A stretch of DNA of 34,654 nt from Verrucomicrobiota bacterium (GCA_025350905.1 JANXWY010000099.1:1-34654); one strand, 5' to 3'. Numbered from the stretch's first letter, positions 1-10,649 are shown. Notes: generated from the letters alone by a model not told the origin. Numbers and translations: made by a program.

Positions 1-80
1 GTAAACTGTGCGCGGACCCAGCTCTCCAGTTGGTTTCGATCGGCCTCAGAAAGGACCACGGCGCTGGCGAATTTTGGCAT
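1..80 (-). CDS. IS630-family transposase, N-terminal fragment cut by the window edge
   Basis: Read from the ATG at 80, the 26 codons in the window give an N-terminus with the core VVLSEADRNQLESWVRAQF. This resembles the first helix of the helix-turn-helix domain that opens IS630/Tc1-mariner-type transposases, where an LS-x-ER-x-x-LE-x-W pattern is usual. The catalytic DDE part lies outside the window. A possible earlier ATG upstream runs into TGA directly before this start, which supports the start chosen. The segment just upstream is clearly more AT-rich than the rest of the window, as expected for an IS end. The family call rests on a short stretch, so it is probable rather than certain. 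Confidence 0.55.
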   Translation of the reverse strand, partial: MPKFASAVVLSEADRNQLESWVRAQF

Positions 81-139
81 CAACAACGATTTTGCATAGA
101 AAATCAGATATGTCTATCTATTTATGATACACTACACTA
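81..139. mobile_element. Presumed terminal/leader segment of the IS630-type element
   Basis: This AT-rich stretch lies between the transposase start and the abrupt return to GC-rich sequence near position 140. IS630 elements insert at TA dinucleotides, and a TA occurs at 138-139 where the composition changes. I infer that the element ends about here. The other end and its inverted repeat are outside the window, so the boundary cannot be confirmed. Confidence 0.3.
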
Positions 140-216
140 GGCTTCCCCGGACGGGCGAGTCGACCGCGAATGCGGAACGCAATGCGTCACCGGGGTTGAA
201 TGCAGGGCGGTGGTAA

Positions 217-501
217 TTATGCGTCATCTCTATGTCGTTGTGAACCTGAAAGGACTAAAAGCGCACTGCCGACAAGCACGGAGACGAGCCCCGGCCAGAT
301 GCGGGGCACATCCGAAAGGATATCCTTCCCAAGTTCTCGAAAATGTTTGATAGCCTGCTCTTGGGTAAGCCGGGCATCGTAACGCTGAATATCATGAACC
401 TCCGACTCAACGGCCGCATGAACTCTTCCTGGAAGTACTGCCGCGTGGTACGTCATCCAAGCGCAGCCCACCAAGCAGAGAATGATTCCGGCTTTTCGCA
501 T
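217..501 (-). CDS. Small hypothetical membrane protein (94 aa)
   Basis: I do not recognise a family. The protein begins with a basic residue pair and a hydrophobic stretch (residues 4-25, core GIILCLVGCAWM) that could be a signal anchor. It has a charged central region with a likely helix (TQEQAIKHFRELGKDI), then a second hydrophobic segment near residues 68-85 (WPGLVSVLVGSALLVLSG), and a short charged tail. It is therefore probably an inner-membrane protein with two membrane passes and a loop of about 40 residues. It lies 27 bases downstream of the PHP-domain gene on the same strand and may be co-transcribed with it. Its function is unknown. Confidence 0.55.
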   Translation of the reverse strand: MRKAGIILCLVGCAWMTYHAAVLPGRVHAAVESEVHDIQRYDARLTQEQAIKHFRELGKDILSDVPRIWPGLVSVLVGSALLVLSGSQRHRDDA

Positions 502-528
502 ATGCTCAATTTGTATTCCCCAGGCTCA

Positions 529-1884
529 TTATTGCAGTTGAATCGGGTTCGCGTAAACCCAGGGCACCCATTCATCACGCACTTTCAGTTCGGCTTCGAC
601 CCGGTATTTGCCCGGACCCGAGGGCGTCCAGTCCACCGCGCGGCCTTCCGCTTGATGAACGGCGCTCCCATCCTTGACGATGGTGAATCGGCATGGCAGC
701 GGCGACTGCGCATGCAGGCGGGTTTCGTTGGAAAACGCGAACGTTTCCCCCATGACCGCCAAGCCCGATGGGTCGTTGGCGTACCACCGAAAGCTCGAAC
801 TGTCCGCGATCATATCAAAGCCGATGAACACCCGACCCGCCCGCAACGAATCAAGGATCGCCGGCTCTTCCAATCCGCGAGCCAGGACATGTGTGTTTAC
901 AAAACGCGCCGAGCGTTCGTACGGATCCAGCTGCACGTGGAACAGTTTCCGGTTTGGTTCGAGCGGGCCGAAGAGCCAGCGGGCGAGGGGCCGGGTGAAC
1001 CAGTTCAATTTGAATTCCTTCAACGTCTTCGGACTCGTGTCCTCCACCCGGATCGTGTCGGCCTCCGTGTAGATCCCACGCACCCCAACATTCTGATGAC
1101 AGTCGTTGCCGGCGATGCCGGTAAGGTGGCGCGTGCGGTTCAGCTCGTCCCAACGTTGCAGGAACTCCGTGGGCCGCTGAAACGCCAGTCGCACTACCTG
1201 GTCCGGATAGGACCGTAAGTTGAGGAGCAGATCAGGCAATCGGTCGCGCAGCACGCCGCTCAATCCGCCCTTCGGGCGTTTGAAATCCGTGTGGAGGTTG
1301 TAGATTTCCATGCCGGTGAGCTCCGGCCGTTCCCACTCGCGCGGTTCTTCCGGATGCGCGTAAAACAGCACGCCGCCGTTCGTGACAATCTGTTGGGCCA
1401 GGATCGCGGAGTCGGTTGCATTGCTGAGCACCACGCCGGCCGCAACGCCGAACGGCATCATTCCTTCCTTCAGCTCGAACCCGGGAATGAAAAGTTTTCC
1501 GTCGTGAATCCCGCGCCATTGCCAGTCGAAATCCGCGCGGCCGTCCACGGCGTGATCGCTGAGGCAGATGAAATCCAGGCGGGCTCCATTGAGCGCGCGG
1601 AGAATTTCTTCAAACGGCACCTCGCTATCGTGCGACAAATGGGAGTGGCTGTGTAGGATGCCGCGATACTCGTTCCACCCGGCGGTGTACGCCACCGGCT
1701 GCCGTTGGGCGCGGAGCGCCTGCCACGCCGCCGCTTCGCGCGGGAAGCTCACGAACCGGTGGTAGAGCGCGCCCCGCAGCCAGAACAACACCAGCACCCC
1801 CAACAAAAGCAGAGCCCATCCGGTCAGCCGGACCAGCCGAAGCAGCCAGCGGCGCAGCAGCCCCGGAGAATTGTGATCCGTCAT
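529..1884 (-). CDS. Membrane-anchored PHP-domain metal-dependent phosphoesterase-like protein
   Basis: An N-terminal hydrophobic segment (GWALLLLGVLVLFWL) anchors the protein and should place the rest outside the cytoplasm. It is followed by a PHP-type metal-binding start (HSHSHLSHD, about residues 76-84) and the continuation LDFICLSDHA, which carries the next metal-ligand Asp-His pair. Further motifs are FYAHPEE and GNDCHQN, each with a His suited to the PHP metal cluster. The C-terminal 120 residues look like a beta-rich accessory domain. PHP proteins hydrolyse phosphoesters, but the substrate here is unknown. An upstream TTG at 1923 would add 13 residues. I prefer the ATG at 1884 because the membrane segment then sits close to the N-terminus. 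The gene is 51 bases downstream of the esterase gene and probably shares its transcript. Confidence 0.75.
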   Translation of the reverse strand: MTDHNSPGLLRRWLLRLVRLTGWALLLLGVLVLFWLRGALYHRFVSFPREAAAWQALRAQRQPVAYTAGWNEYRGILHSHSHLSHDSEVPFEEILRALNGARLDFICLSDHAVDGRADFDWQWRGIHDGKLFIPGFELKEGMMPFGVAAGVVLSNATDSAILAQQIVTNGGVLFYAHPEEPREWERPELTGMEIYNLHTDFKRPKGGLSGVLRDRLPDLLLNLRSYPDQVVRLAFQRPTEFLQRWDELNRTRHLTGIAGNDCHQNVGVRGIYTEADTIRVEDTSPKTLKEFKLNWFTRPLARWLFGPLEPNRKLFHVQLDPYERSARFVNTHVLARGLEEPAILDSLRAGRVFIGFDMIADSSSFRWYANDPSGLAVMGETFAFSNETRLHAQSPLPCRFTIVKDGSAVHQAEGRAVDWTPSGPGKYRVEAELKVRDEWVPWVYANPIQLQ

Positions 1885-1935
1885 AGCTTCGTATCCGTCG
1901 CCTCCGCTCGACTCCGAAAACAAGGCAAACCAACC

Positions 1936-4113
1936 TCACTTCCGGCCCGTCAACGCCCGTACGACCGCGGTCACCGCCGGGGACTGGTTGAGGTCAGCAA
2001 ACTCCACCCGACCTTTGGCCGCACTAAACGCCCACGCCACGCCAGCGGCGGAGCCACGAGTCTCGCCCACCACGGTGGTCGTCACGGGGGCGCACAAAGC
2101 GAGCAGCGCCGGCACGTCGCCGTACTTCGCGCCCCCGGGAACAAAGTTGATGTCCCAGACATTGTCGAGCTGCGCAAAGCGAAAGCCCGCGGTGTCGCAC
2201 GCCAGTTGATGGACCGCGCCGGTCGCCAGTGCGGTCGCGGCAGCGGCAATGACACCGGCGCCTTCAACCCCGGCGACCCGTATTTGTTTGGCGCTATGAT
2301 CTTGGTTGTCGCGAATTTCGCCGATCAGGGCGAGGGCATCGCGCACGCGCTCGGCAAACAGGCTCGGATTGTAGCCGTAGTGATAGCCGGCAAAGCCTTC
2401 GTAGGCGCCGCCAGACTTGCGCTGGTCGGCGGCGTACACGTTGGGATTGCGCGTCGCACCCAGCAGATATAATTGCGGGCAAGCAATGGCATAGCCGCGT
2501 TTTAGCATTTGAACGGCCGGTTCGCTGAGACTCCCATCGGGGTGAATAATGGATCCCTCGCCTTTGAGCGTGAGCCACAAGATGACGTCGCGGTTCCAAT
2601 CTTTTGGGTACAGAAACGTCGTCTCAACCACATCGCCTTCACAGGCCGTGGGGCCGCGTTGGAGGAGATAGTCGCCTTTGTCCTCCGACGTACGCACGGT
2701 GAAGGTGGACGCGCCAGGCTTCGGGAGCGGACGGCCAATCATCACGCCGAGCGCGCCCCCGATGACTTCGCGGGCCCGGCGCAGGTCGGCTTTGGATTTT
2801 GGATGTAGCAGCGGTTCGATTTGTTGCGTGGTTTGAGCTTTGAACCAATTGAGAATGGCGAGCTCGTGCGGCACCCCGACCTGATCGCCCGCCGGTTTCG
2901 GGTGTTGCGCATCCCAGACGCTGAGCTCCGGGGTTGCGAGCAACTCGAAGTCGCGCTCGTCGGTATTCATCAAGCCAAGTTTGAAATGTCGGTTGAAGAA
3001 GGCGTACATCTGCGCGCGGGAGACAGCGTTGTAGTTATGCGGAAACTGAATATTGAAATGCGCCTCCACGCGATCCGGAATTCCCAACTGGGTATAAAGA
3101 TTTTTCAAGTCGGGAAAACCTTTCGTTTCCAGTTCCTTGGTCCAATCGTCGGCGGCGGTCATGCCGAGCGGGCGCGGGGCGGTCAGGGCGGCGATATCAA
3201 TGTTGCCTTGATTGATCCGGAGATAATGCGCGTTCTCGCAGGTGCAACCGCCCTGCATCGCGGTGCTGACCATGACGCAGGGAAACGCCGCCGCGATGCG
3301 ATCATCAATCCCCGTGAGCATCATCGTCTGCGTGCCGCCGCCGCTTTCGCCGGTGCAGCCGATGCGCTTGGAATCCACGTAGGGCAGGCTGCTCATGAAA
3401 TCAACCACCCGCTCGCTGTTCCAGGTTTGCAGACCGAAATAGCTCACGAGATTCAATTCCGCCTCGGGGCTGACGAAACCTTTCGCCGTCGGTCCGTGGC
3501 GGTGCTCCGGGAACTGCACGCTGTCGGCGTAGCCCAGCATGTCGTAAAGGAAAACCGCGCAGCCCATCCGCGCGAGCTGCACGCAACGCGCCTGCATCGG
3601 CGAATGAGCCGCGTTCTCAAACTTTTCCGCCCCCATCGCAATCTGTTTTTTGACTTCGGCATCATCCGCGTGCATGAACCGCCCGTCGGGCCAGTGGCCA
3701 TGCGGTGAAATCACCGCGGGGATTTTTCCCGGGATGACTTTCGGCAGGTAAAGATTGCCCGTGACAAAATGCCCGGGCAGCGATTCGAACGTTACCTTGT
3801 CTACCGTGTAATCCGCTTTTTCGATGCGGCCGTGGATCACGGCATTGAGGGGAGTTTTTTCCGGTATGGGATCCAACCCCGCCGCGACGAGCACCCGGCG
3901 CTGAATTTCCTCCCGGCGCCGATTCCACTCGGCCTTGTTTTTGACCGGCGTAAACGGAAAATAGCTCTGATCCAGATTTCGTAGCGCGCGCGCGGGTTCC
4001 GGCGCCTCGGCGCCCTCCACCGTTCCCGCAGTCATAACCAAGGCCAGGCCGGACGCAAGAACCCACCCTGAATTTCGCAGCCAATGCTTTAGGATCGTTT
4101 GAAAAATGTGCAT
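1936..4113 (-). CDS. Secreted alpha/beta-hydrolase (acetylxylan-esterase-like, two-domain)
   Basis: The 725-residue protein has an N-terminal export signal (hydrophobic WVLASGLALVMTAG, likely cleaved near VEGAEA). The first half is an alpha/beta-hydrolase of the acetylxylan-esterase/dienelactone-hydrolase type: an oxyanion strand PAVISPHGHWPDG, and a nucleophile elbow GESGGG with its Ser near residue 255, followed by a His-containing segment (FPHNY) that may supply the catalytic His. The C-terminal 300 residues resemble a second, degenerate hydrolase-like domain without a clear GxSxG. Proteins of this layout are common in Verrucomicrobiota and Planctomycetota and are thought to remove ester groups from plant or algal polysaccharides in the periplasm. 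The exact substrate is an inference. It precedes the PHP gene on the same strand. Confidence 0.75.
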   Translation of the reverse strand: MHIFQTILKHWLRNSGWVLASGLALVMTAGTVEGAEAPEPARALRNLDQSYFPFTPVKNKAEWNRRREEIQRRVLVAAGLDPIPEKTPLNAVIHGRIEKADYTVDKVTFESLPGHFVTGNLYLPKVIPGKIPAVISPHGHWPDGRFMHADDAEVKKQIAMGAEKFENAAHSPMQARCVQLARMGCAVFLYDMLGYADSVQFPEHRHGPTAKGFVSPEAELNLVSYFGLQTWNSERVVDFMSSLPYVDSKRIGCTGESGGGTQTMMLTGIDDRIAAAFPCVMVSTAMQGGCTCENAHYLRINQGNIDIAALTAPRPLGMTAADDWTKELETKGFPDLKNLYTQLGIPDRVEAHFNIQFPHNYNAVSRAQMYAFFNRHFKLGLMNTDERDFELLATPELSVWDAQHPKPAGDQVGVPHELAILNWFKAQTTQQIEPLLHPKSKADLRRAREVIGGALGVMIGRPLPKPGASTFTVRTSEDKGDYLLQRGPTACEGDVVETTFLYPKDWNRDVILWLTLKGEGSIIHPDGSLSEPAVQMLKRGYAIACPQLYLLGATRNPNVYAADQRKSGGAYEGFAGYHYGYNPSLFAERVRDALALIGEIRDNQDHSAKQIRVAGVEGAGVIAAAATALATGAVHQLACDTAGFRFAQLDNVWDINFVPGGAKYGDVPALLALCAPVTTTVVGETRGSAAGVAWAFSAAKGRVEFADLNQSPAVTAVVRALTGRK

Positions 4114-4192
4114 CCGCGCAGGTTAGGGAGTGCGCGTGGAATTGCAATGGTTTCGCCAGCGTGATTCAAGGTCAGACTTGGCCGCCGGGCGC

Positions 4193-4768
4193 TCAACCCA
4201 GCAGGTCTTTGAACGCGAGGCTGAAGCCAGCGAGCAGTTTGGATTTGGCCGATTGCGCCCCCACCGCGCGGCTGTGGAGCTGATAGACCCCCTTGGTGAG
4301 CGCGAAAACCTCGATGGTTTCGCTGTCGGGGTCAATAATCCAGTATTCGGGTAGACCGCATTGCTCGTAGAGCGCCTTCTTCTCAATACGATCACGCTGC
4401 CAGCTCGTTTCTGAAATGACTTCCATGGCCAGGTCGGGCGCGCCATCCACGTAATTCTTCACGATGCCAAGCCGCGCTTTGGAAATGAAAAGCACATCTG
4501 GCTGCACCACGCGCTTCTGGGTCAGCACCACGTCCACCGGACTGACCAAGACTTCTCCCAATCCGCGCTTGCCCACGAACTGATCCAGCGATTTATAAAA
4601 TCTTCCGACGATGCGTTGGTGATTGGGATGCAGTGCGGGTGACTTGACAATTGCTCCATTCCACAACTCGGTTGGCTGGCTGGTCTCGGGTAGTTCCGCG
4701 ACCATCTCATCGTAGGTCCAAAGCCGTTGGGCTTTCGTCTTCGGACGGGTTAGTTCAGCCACAGTCAT
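4193..4768 (-). CDS. Uma2-family (DUF820) putative nuclease
   Basis: The 191-residue protein matches the Uma2/DUF820 pattern throughout: an N-terminal YDEMVAELPE segment, a WNGAIV strand, then VVQPDVLFISKARL, PDLAMEVISETSW and the ending KKALYEQCGLPEYWIIDP. The PDV, EVISE and YWI(I/V)DP blocks form the PD-(D/E)XK-like core, with Asp in QPDVLF, Glu in MEVISE and a following Lys region. Members are widespread and often present in many copies in cyanobacteria and PVC bacteria. A nuclease activity is predicted from fold only and the biological role is not established. The gene stands alone, 79 bases from the esterase start. Confidence 0.85.
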   Translation of the reverse strand: MTVAELTRPKTKAQRLWTYDEMVAELPETSQPTELWNGAIVKSPALHPNHQRIVGRFYKSLDQFVGKRGLGEVLVSPVDVVLTQKRVVQPDVLFISKARLGIVKNYVDGAPDLAMEVISETSWQRDRIEKKALYEQCGLPEYWIIDPDSETIEVFALTKGVYQLHSRAVGAQSAKSKLLAGFSLAFKDLLG

Positions 4769-4917
4769 GCGGGCAATTAGCCCCCAAACGGAGGGGAACG
4801 CAAATTAAATTCCGGCGGCGGGGACGGGGCGATGAGACCGGCACAAAATCGCGGAGCAGCTCGCCCAAGATCGGGGCGTTTGAAATCACACTCTTCACTG
4901 GCGGGAAATATCCGACC

Positions 4918-4943
4918 TCGAACATTGAACATTCAACATTCAA
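4918..4943. repeat. Heptamer tandem repeat in the acs 3' intergenic region
   Basis: Three and a half imperfect copies of a 7-bp unit (CGAACAT, TGAACAT, TCAACAT, TCAA) lie in the 253-bp gap between acs and the Uma2 gene. Similar short arrays are scattered between genes in many PVC genomes and give rise to spurious ORFs. Apart from this repeat I see nothing in the gap. Confidence 0.6.
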
Positions 4944-5021
4944 AGCGCGCGCGAACGCCAGCGAGCGGGGCGTAGGCTGCGGGACGCAGGCGGTTGGACG
5001 GTCGCGCTTTTGCTTTCCGTT

Positions 5022-7070
<2,049 letters not shown>

Positions 7071-7209
7071 AATGGTCTTGGGTATTCGTTGGCGGCGTTA
7101 ATCTCCACAAATTCAGCACGGCGTGTCAATCGTGGGGAGCGCCGAGCCGGGCGCGACCGGCGGAGCGCTCCAAAGTTCGGGCCCGGCGGCGCTCAGCGGT
7201 GCGGGGAAA

Positions 7210-7503
7210 TTAGTCCCCCAGCAAATTCTTCAGTTGGTTGCGCGCCTTGTCGGCGCGGAATTTTTCTTCCGGCGGCGCGACAAATACCCGGCGCGCCAGT
7301 TCGAACCATTCGCAGTAATTGGCGAGGTGTTTTTCCTCGACGGGATCGGCGCGGCGGTCGCGGCACTGGTAGGCCACCGTGCGATCAAAGCTCGCGCAGT
7401 TCAGGCAGACTTTGAGGTCCGCCCCGCAGTCGCACGTTTCGGAACGACCCGGCGTTCCCCGGGGTTTGTATTCCACGCCACACTTCCAACAATGCCTCGT
7501 CAT
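7210..7503 (-). CDS. Small cysteine-rich zinc-ribbon protein (97 aa), conserved hypothetical
   Basis: The protein has closely spaced cysteines typical of a double zinc ribbon: CWKC near the start, then CDC, CLNC and two later single cysteines (YQCRD, NYCEW). The middle carries conserved-looking aromatic and charged residues (CASFDRTVAYQCRDRRADPV, then YCEWFEL) and the C-terminus is a charged helix ending in LLGD. I believe similar small proteins occur widely among Gram-negative bacteria, but no function is known to me. Metal or nucleic-acid binding is the obvious guess. It is transcribed divergently from the dehydrogenase at 7575, with 71 bases between the two starts. Confidence 0.7.
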   Translation of the reverse strand: MTRHCWKCGVEYKPRGTPGRSETCDCGADLKVCLNCASFDRTVAYQCRDRRADPVEEKHLANYCEWFELARRVFVAPPEEKFRADKARNQLKNLLGD

Positions 7504-7574
7504 GACGGAATTCTACAAATTGAAACCCACCCGCCAAGCTTTCGCTGACCCACTCCCTGCGCTAGCCTCGCGGC

Positions 7575-8525
7575 ATGAACATCTGCGTCCTCGATGGCTA
7601 CACGCTCAACCCCGGCGATCTCAGCTGGGCCGAACTCCAGCAACTCGGTTCATGCGCAATCCACGATCGCACGCCGCCGACGGAAATAATCGGCCGCGCG
7701 GCCGACGCCGAAATCGTTCTCACCAACAAGACCCCGCTGACCCGCGCCACCCTCGCGGCGTTGCCGCAGTTGAAATACATCGGCGTGCTGGCGACCGGCA
7801 CCAACGTGGTGGACCTCGCCGCCGCGCGCGACCGCGGCCTCCCGGTCACGAATGTGCCGGCGTACGGTTCCCGTTCGGTGGCGCAGGCCACTTTCGCGTT
7901 GCTGCTCGAACTGACCCAGCGCACCGGGCATCACGCCCAACGCGTGCGCGACGGCGGGTGGTCGAACGCCGTGGACTGGTGTTTCTGGGATTCACCACTG
8001 GTCGAACTCGACGGCTTGACTCTTGGCATCGTTGGCCTGGGCCGCATCGGCGTCACCGTGGCGGAAATTGGTCGGGCGTTTGGAATGAAAATAATGGCCC
8101 ACAATCCCTCGGCCCGTTCCGGCCCGCCGTTCGTTCATTGCGTGGACCTCGAAACCCTCTTCCGCACCAGCGATGTCGTCAGCCTCCACTGTCCGCTCAC
8201 GCCCTTGACTCAACAGCTCGTCAACGCCGAGCGGCTTGCTTGGATGAAATCCTCCGCCTTCCTGCTCAACACGAGTCGCGGTCCGTTGATTGACGAGCCG
8301 GCCCTGGCGGAAGCGCTCAACGCCGGCCGGCTGGCCGGCGCGGGCCTGGATGTATTGTCCGTTGAGCCGCCCCCGGCAACGAATCCGCTCTTGACCGCCC
8401 AGAACGCCATCATTACGCCGCACAATGCCTGGGGCACCCGCGCGGCCCGCTCCCGTCTCCTCCGCCTCGCGGTGGAAAATTTGCGCGCCTTCCGCGCTGG
8501 CCGACCGCAAAACGTGGTCAACTAG
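7575..8525 (+). CDS. D-2-hydroxyacid dehydrogenase (glycerate/hydroxypyruvate dehydrogenase-like)
   Basis: The enzyme reduces a 2-oxoacid (probably hydroxypyruvate or glyoxylate) with NAD(P)H in the cytoplasm. The family features are all present: LKYIGVLATGTNVVD in the substrate domain, the Rossmann fingerprint GLGRIG (about residues 155-160), and the catalytic triad of Arg in NTSRGP (about 235), Glu in LSVEPP (about 264) and His in ITPHNAWG (about 283). The His-Asn-Ala-Trp arrangement is typical of the glycerate dehydrogenase branch. The residue after the nucleotide-binding glycine loop is not the usual acidic one that favours NADH, so cofactor preference is uncertain. The length of 316 residues is normal. 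It stands alone on the plus strand between divergent and convergent neighbours. Confidence 0.88.
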   Translation: MNICVLDGYTLNPGDLSWAELQQLGSCAIHDRTPPTEIIGRAADAEIVLTNKTPLTRATLAALPQLKYIGVLATGTNVVDLAAARDRGLPVTNVPAYGSRSVAQATFALLLELTQRTGHHAQRVRDGGWSNAVDWCFWDSPLVELDGLTLGIVGLGRIGVTVAEIGRAFGMKIMAHNPSARSGPPFVHCVDLETLFRTSDVVSLHCPLTPLTQQLVNAERLAWMKSSAFLLNTSRGPLIDEPALAEALNAGRLAGAGLDVLSVEPPPATNPLLTAQNAIITPHNAWGTRAARSRLLRLAVENLRAFRAGRPQNVVN

Positions 8526-8615
8526 TCGGGCAACGCGAACCCCATCTAAATGCTCGCACCCCATGGCAAAAGCCATCACGCACCATCGCCAATCCACTCG
8601 TTCCGGTTGCCCGAC
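8525..8615. repeat. 10-bp perfect inverted repeat between convergent genes
   Basis: GTCGGGCAAC at 8525-8534 is matched in reverse complement by GTTGCCCGAC at 8606-8615. The first arm starts on the last base of the dehydrogenase stop codon. The 71-base loop is too long for an ordinary intrinsic terminator, and no T-run follows. It may be a fold that protects the 3' end, or the remains of a small element. Confidence 0.4.
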
Positions 8616-8692
8616 CCGCACTGCAAATATTTAAAGCGCGGTTTTGGGAACCTAGACCTAAGCACTTAGCGCTCACTCGCGGTCTCGGGTGG

Positions 8693-9160
8693 TTACGGCT
8701 TTTTTGAAATCAGGTCCTTGGCAAACATTGGCAACCACAGGATCAGGTTCACCACCACCGCGAGCCAAAAAGCAACTTTGTGCACCTGCTGCCAACGCCG
8801 GCTTTTGTAGGAGCGGTCGGTCCACAGGAAAAAGTGAATCATAAACGGCACAAACAACAATGGGGTGGAGATGAGCATCAGGACGATTAAGATTTTGGGG
8901 AACAGCGGACTATTGACCTTGCCAAGATAGGGATCCACGTCGCACTGGTCCTGGGTATTGAGCGGGAGGCTGGGCGCGAAGTATTCCGTGCCGCAGTTGC
9001 CGCACCGAACGAGCACCTGCCGTTCAACTCCGAGCGGGATGCCAAAATAGTATGGCCGACGCTCTCGGTGCAGCACTCGCCCCGCCGAAGCCTGTCGGCA
9101 CTCTCGACACGTGAGCTTCACGTGGGGTCCGGCGGCCTCCGAATGTGTTTCGTGGACCAT
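8693..9160 (-). CDS. Hypothetical zinc-ribbon membrane protein
   Basis: I do not recognise a named family. The N-terminal half carries two Cys pairs (CRECRQ and CGNCGTEY), a likely zinc ribbon. The second half has two hydrophobic segments (ILIVLMLISTPLLFVPFMIHFF and FWLAVVVNLILWLPMF) separated by a basic loop, which predicts two membrane passes with the ribbon in the cytoplasm. A TTG at 9304 would extend the protein by 48 residues. The ATG at 9160 gives a start directly before the ribbon, and the extension is Pro/Arg-rich and unlike a real domain, so I prefer 9160. It lies 166 bases downstream of the TPR-like gene on the same strand. Confidence 0.55.
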   Translation of the reverse strand: MVHETHSEAAGPHVKLTCRECRQASAGRVLHRERRPYYFGIPLGVERQVLVRCGNCGTEYFAPSLPLNTQDQCDVDPYLGKVNSPLFPKILIVLMLISTPLLFVPFMIHFFLWTDRSYKSRRWQQVHKVAFWLAVVVNLILWLPMFAKDLISKKP

Positions 9161-9326
9161 GCAAATCGATTGGAATCTCTCAACTAACGCCCGCGGCGGT
9201 GGGCGACTGCCATTGGGTCGGTCATTGCGTGATGGCGGCAACTTCGTTTCTCGTCGGGCTTCAGGAGCGAGATTGACCCTGAACATTATTTCCGGCAAGC
9301 GCAAATGTCCGTTCGCGAGCGCGTTC

Positions 9327-9890
9327 TTATTTTGCCCGTTTCCACGTCGTCCCGCCCCAGCGGTCCCAGAACGGCTTCAGATCGGGATCGTGAATCGCCA
9401 TACACTTGGCCATGGGCTCGTTGATGGCCATCGCCTGCTTGAACCACAACTCGCATTCCTCCTGCCGACCCATTCGAGCGCAGTAGCACGCGAGACTGAA
9501 CGGAATCAGCCATACTTTGCGGAACTTTTTCCCCACGGGCAGCAGTTGATCGTACGCCTCCGGAGTGCGATTGAGCAAGTGCAGGGCATGGGATCGGAGC
9601 AGCCAGGCGATATGCCTTTTCGGGGCGAGCTTGATGATGGCGGTGGCGATGGCGACGCACGCGTCCAACCGCTTCGCGTCAAAGTAAAGGTGCAAACGGT
9701 TTTCGAGCACGTCGGGGTGACCGCGAAGATCCGGCGTTAGGCGTTCCAGTTCCGCGCCAGCTTCAAGGCTCTTGCCCCATTCGAGCCAACTTTGAGCCGC
9801 CGGCCAGTGCCGGTTGTCCGGATTTCCGAATTCCTTGGGAGTTGCGTCCGCCACGCCTTCCCTTTTACGCCGATCCCGCGGCGACCGCAA
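9327..9890 (-). CDS. Tetratricopeptide-repeat-like protein (187 aa)
   Basis: The sequence follows the TPR pattern of paired helices with small residues at fixed points: HWPAAQSWLEWGKSLEAGAELE, HPDVLENRLHLYFDAKRLDACV, IAWLLRSHALHLLNRTPEAYD and ACYCARMGRQEECELWFKQAM. About four repeats are recognisable between residues 27 and 155. The ending MAIHDPDLKPFWDRWG fits a group of small TPR proteins common in Verrucomicrobiota. There is no signal peptide, so it is probably cytoplasmic and serves as a protein-binding scaffold. Its partner is unknown. The start is uncertain because the first 25 residues are charged and not repeat-like. It is 42 bases downstream of the multipass membrane protein and probably in one transcript with it. 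Confidence 0.65.
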   Translation of the reverse strand: MRSPRDRRKREGVADATPKEFGNPDNRHWPAAQSWLEWGKSLEAGAELERLTPDLRGHPDVLENRLHLYFDAKRLDACVAIATAIIKLAPKRHIAWLLRSHALHLLNRTPEAYDQLLPVGKKFRKVWLIPFSLACYCARMGRQEECELWFKQAMAINEPMAKCMAIHDPDLKPFWDRWGGTTWKRAK

Positions 9891-9932
9891 GGTTGCCGCT
9901 TCGCGGTCAACTCAATGGCACGGCATTTCTGA

Positions 9933-10649
9933 TCAAGTGGATGGCGGACGCGTCTCCCCGTCGCGCTCGCTGGGCGGCAACAGTGAGTTCTTCCGCCGTT
10001 GGCCGAGAAAGGCGACCAGGCCCAGTGCGAGCAACAGCGCCACCCCGACGCAGAGGGTCGTGAATGCCCCTCGCGCCTGGGCATTCAGGCCGTGATCACC
10101 TTGTGCGCCCCCGATTTGAAGCGAGAGTCGGCTCGTGACGAAATAATAATGGCCGCCCGCAAGAACGCAGACCAGTCCGGCGAGCCCAATGCCTATGAAG
10201 GTTTTGTTGTTCCTAAGCACCAGATCAGCCAGCGATCCCAGCACCGGGCGGGAGTTGGTGTTTTTCAGATATTTAAACAAAATGAGCAGCCAGAGGCCCC
10301 GCACTAACGTAGTTTGCGGCTGCCAACCACCGAGCATCGCGAACATTGCCACCTCAACCACGACGCACCACACCCCATAACTGTAAAAGGCCCAGCGGCG
10401 CAGGTTCCAAATGCCGACCAGGAGCACACCGAGCACGGCGGAGTTGATTACCAGCCAGGGCGAATACCAGCTGCTCGTTCCGCTGGCAGGCCCGAAAATC
10501 GCGAGCTTGAGATTCAGCAGCGCACCCACCAGAAAAAAGCCGCAGACTACCATTATGGCGATGGGCCGGGCAATCGGCGCCACCGGCGGCGGTGAGGGCG
10601 GGAGTACGGCCGCAGGAGTCTCGGACGGGCTCTCAGACTCAGGTGGCAT
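9933..10649 (-). CDS. Hypothetical multipass membrane protein (238 aa)
   Basis: A Pro/Ser-rich N-terminus (first 25 residues) is followed by about five hydrophobic segments: PIAIMVVCGFFLVGALLNL, SAVLGVLLVGIWNL, WCVVVEVAMFAML, IGIGLAGLVCVLAGGHYYF and LCVGVALLLALGLVAFL. Short basic loops (NLRRWAFYS, KYLKNTNSR) suggest the orientation of the passes. The C-terminus is charged and cytoplasmic by the positive-inside rule (GQRRKNSLL). No family or catalytic motif is recognised. It precedes the TPR-like gene on the same strand, so the two may act together. Confidence 0.6.
   Translation of the reverse strand: MPPESESPSETPAAVLPPSPPPVAPIARPIAIMVVCGFFLVGALLNLKLAIFGPASGTSSWYSPWLVINSAVLGVLLVGIWNLRRWAFYSYGVWCVVVEVAMFAMLGGWQPQTTLVRGLWLLILFKYLKNTNSRPVLGSLADLVLRNNKTFIGIGLAGLVCVLAGGHYYFVTSRLSLQIGGAQGDHGLNAQARGAFTTLCVGVALLLALGLVAFLGQRRKNSLLPPSERDGETRPPST

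Noticed and set aside
343-1218. 291-codon plus-strand frame
   Set aside because: Runs opposite the PHP-domain gene, which has clear metal-binding motifs.
4755-4943. 62-codon minus-strand frame across the heptamer array
   Set aside because: Its start is a translation of the repeat, a known source of false genes in such genomes.
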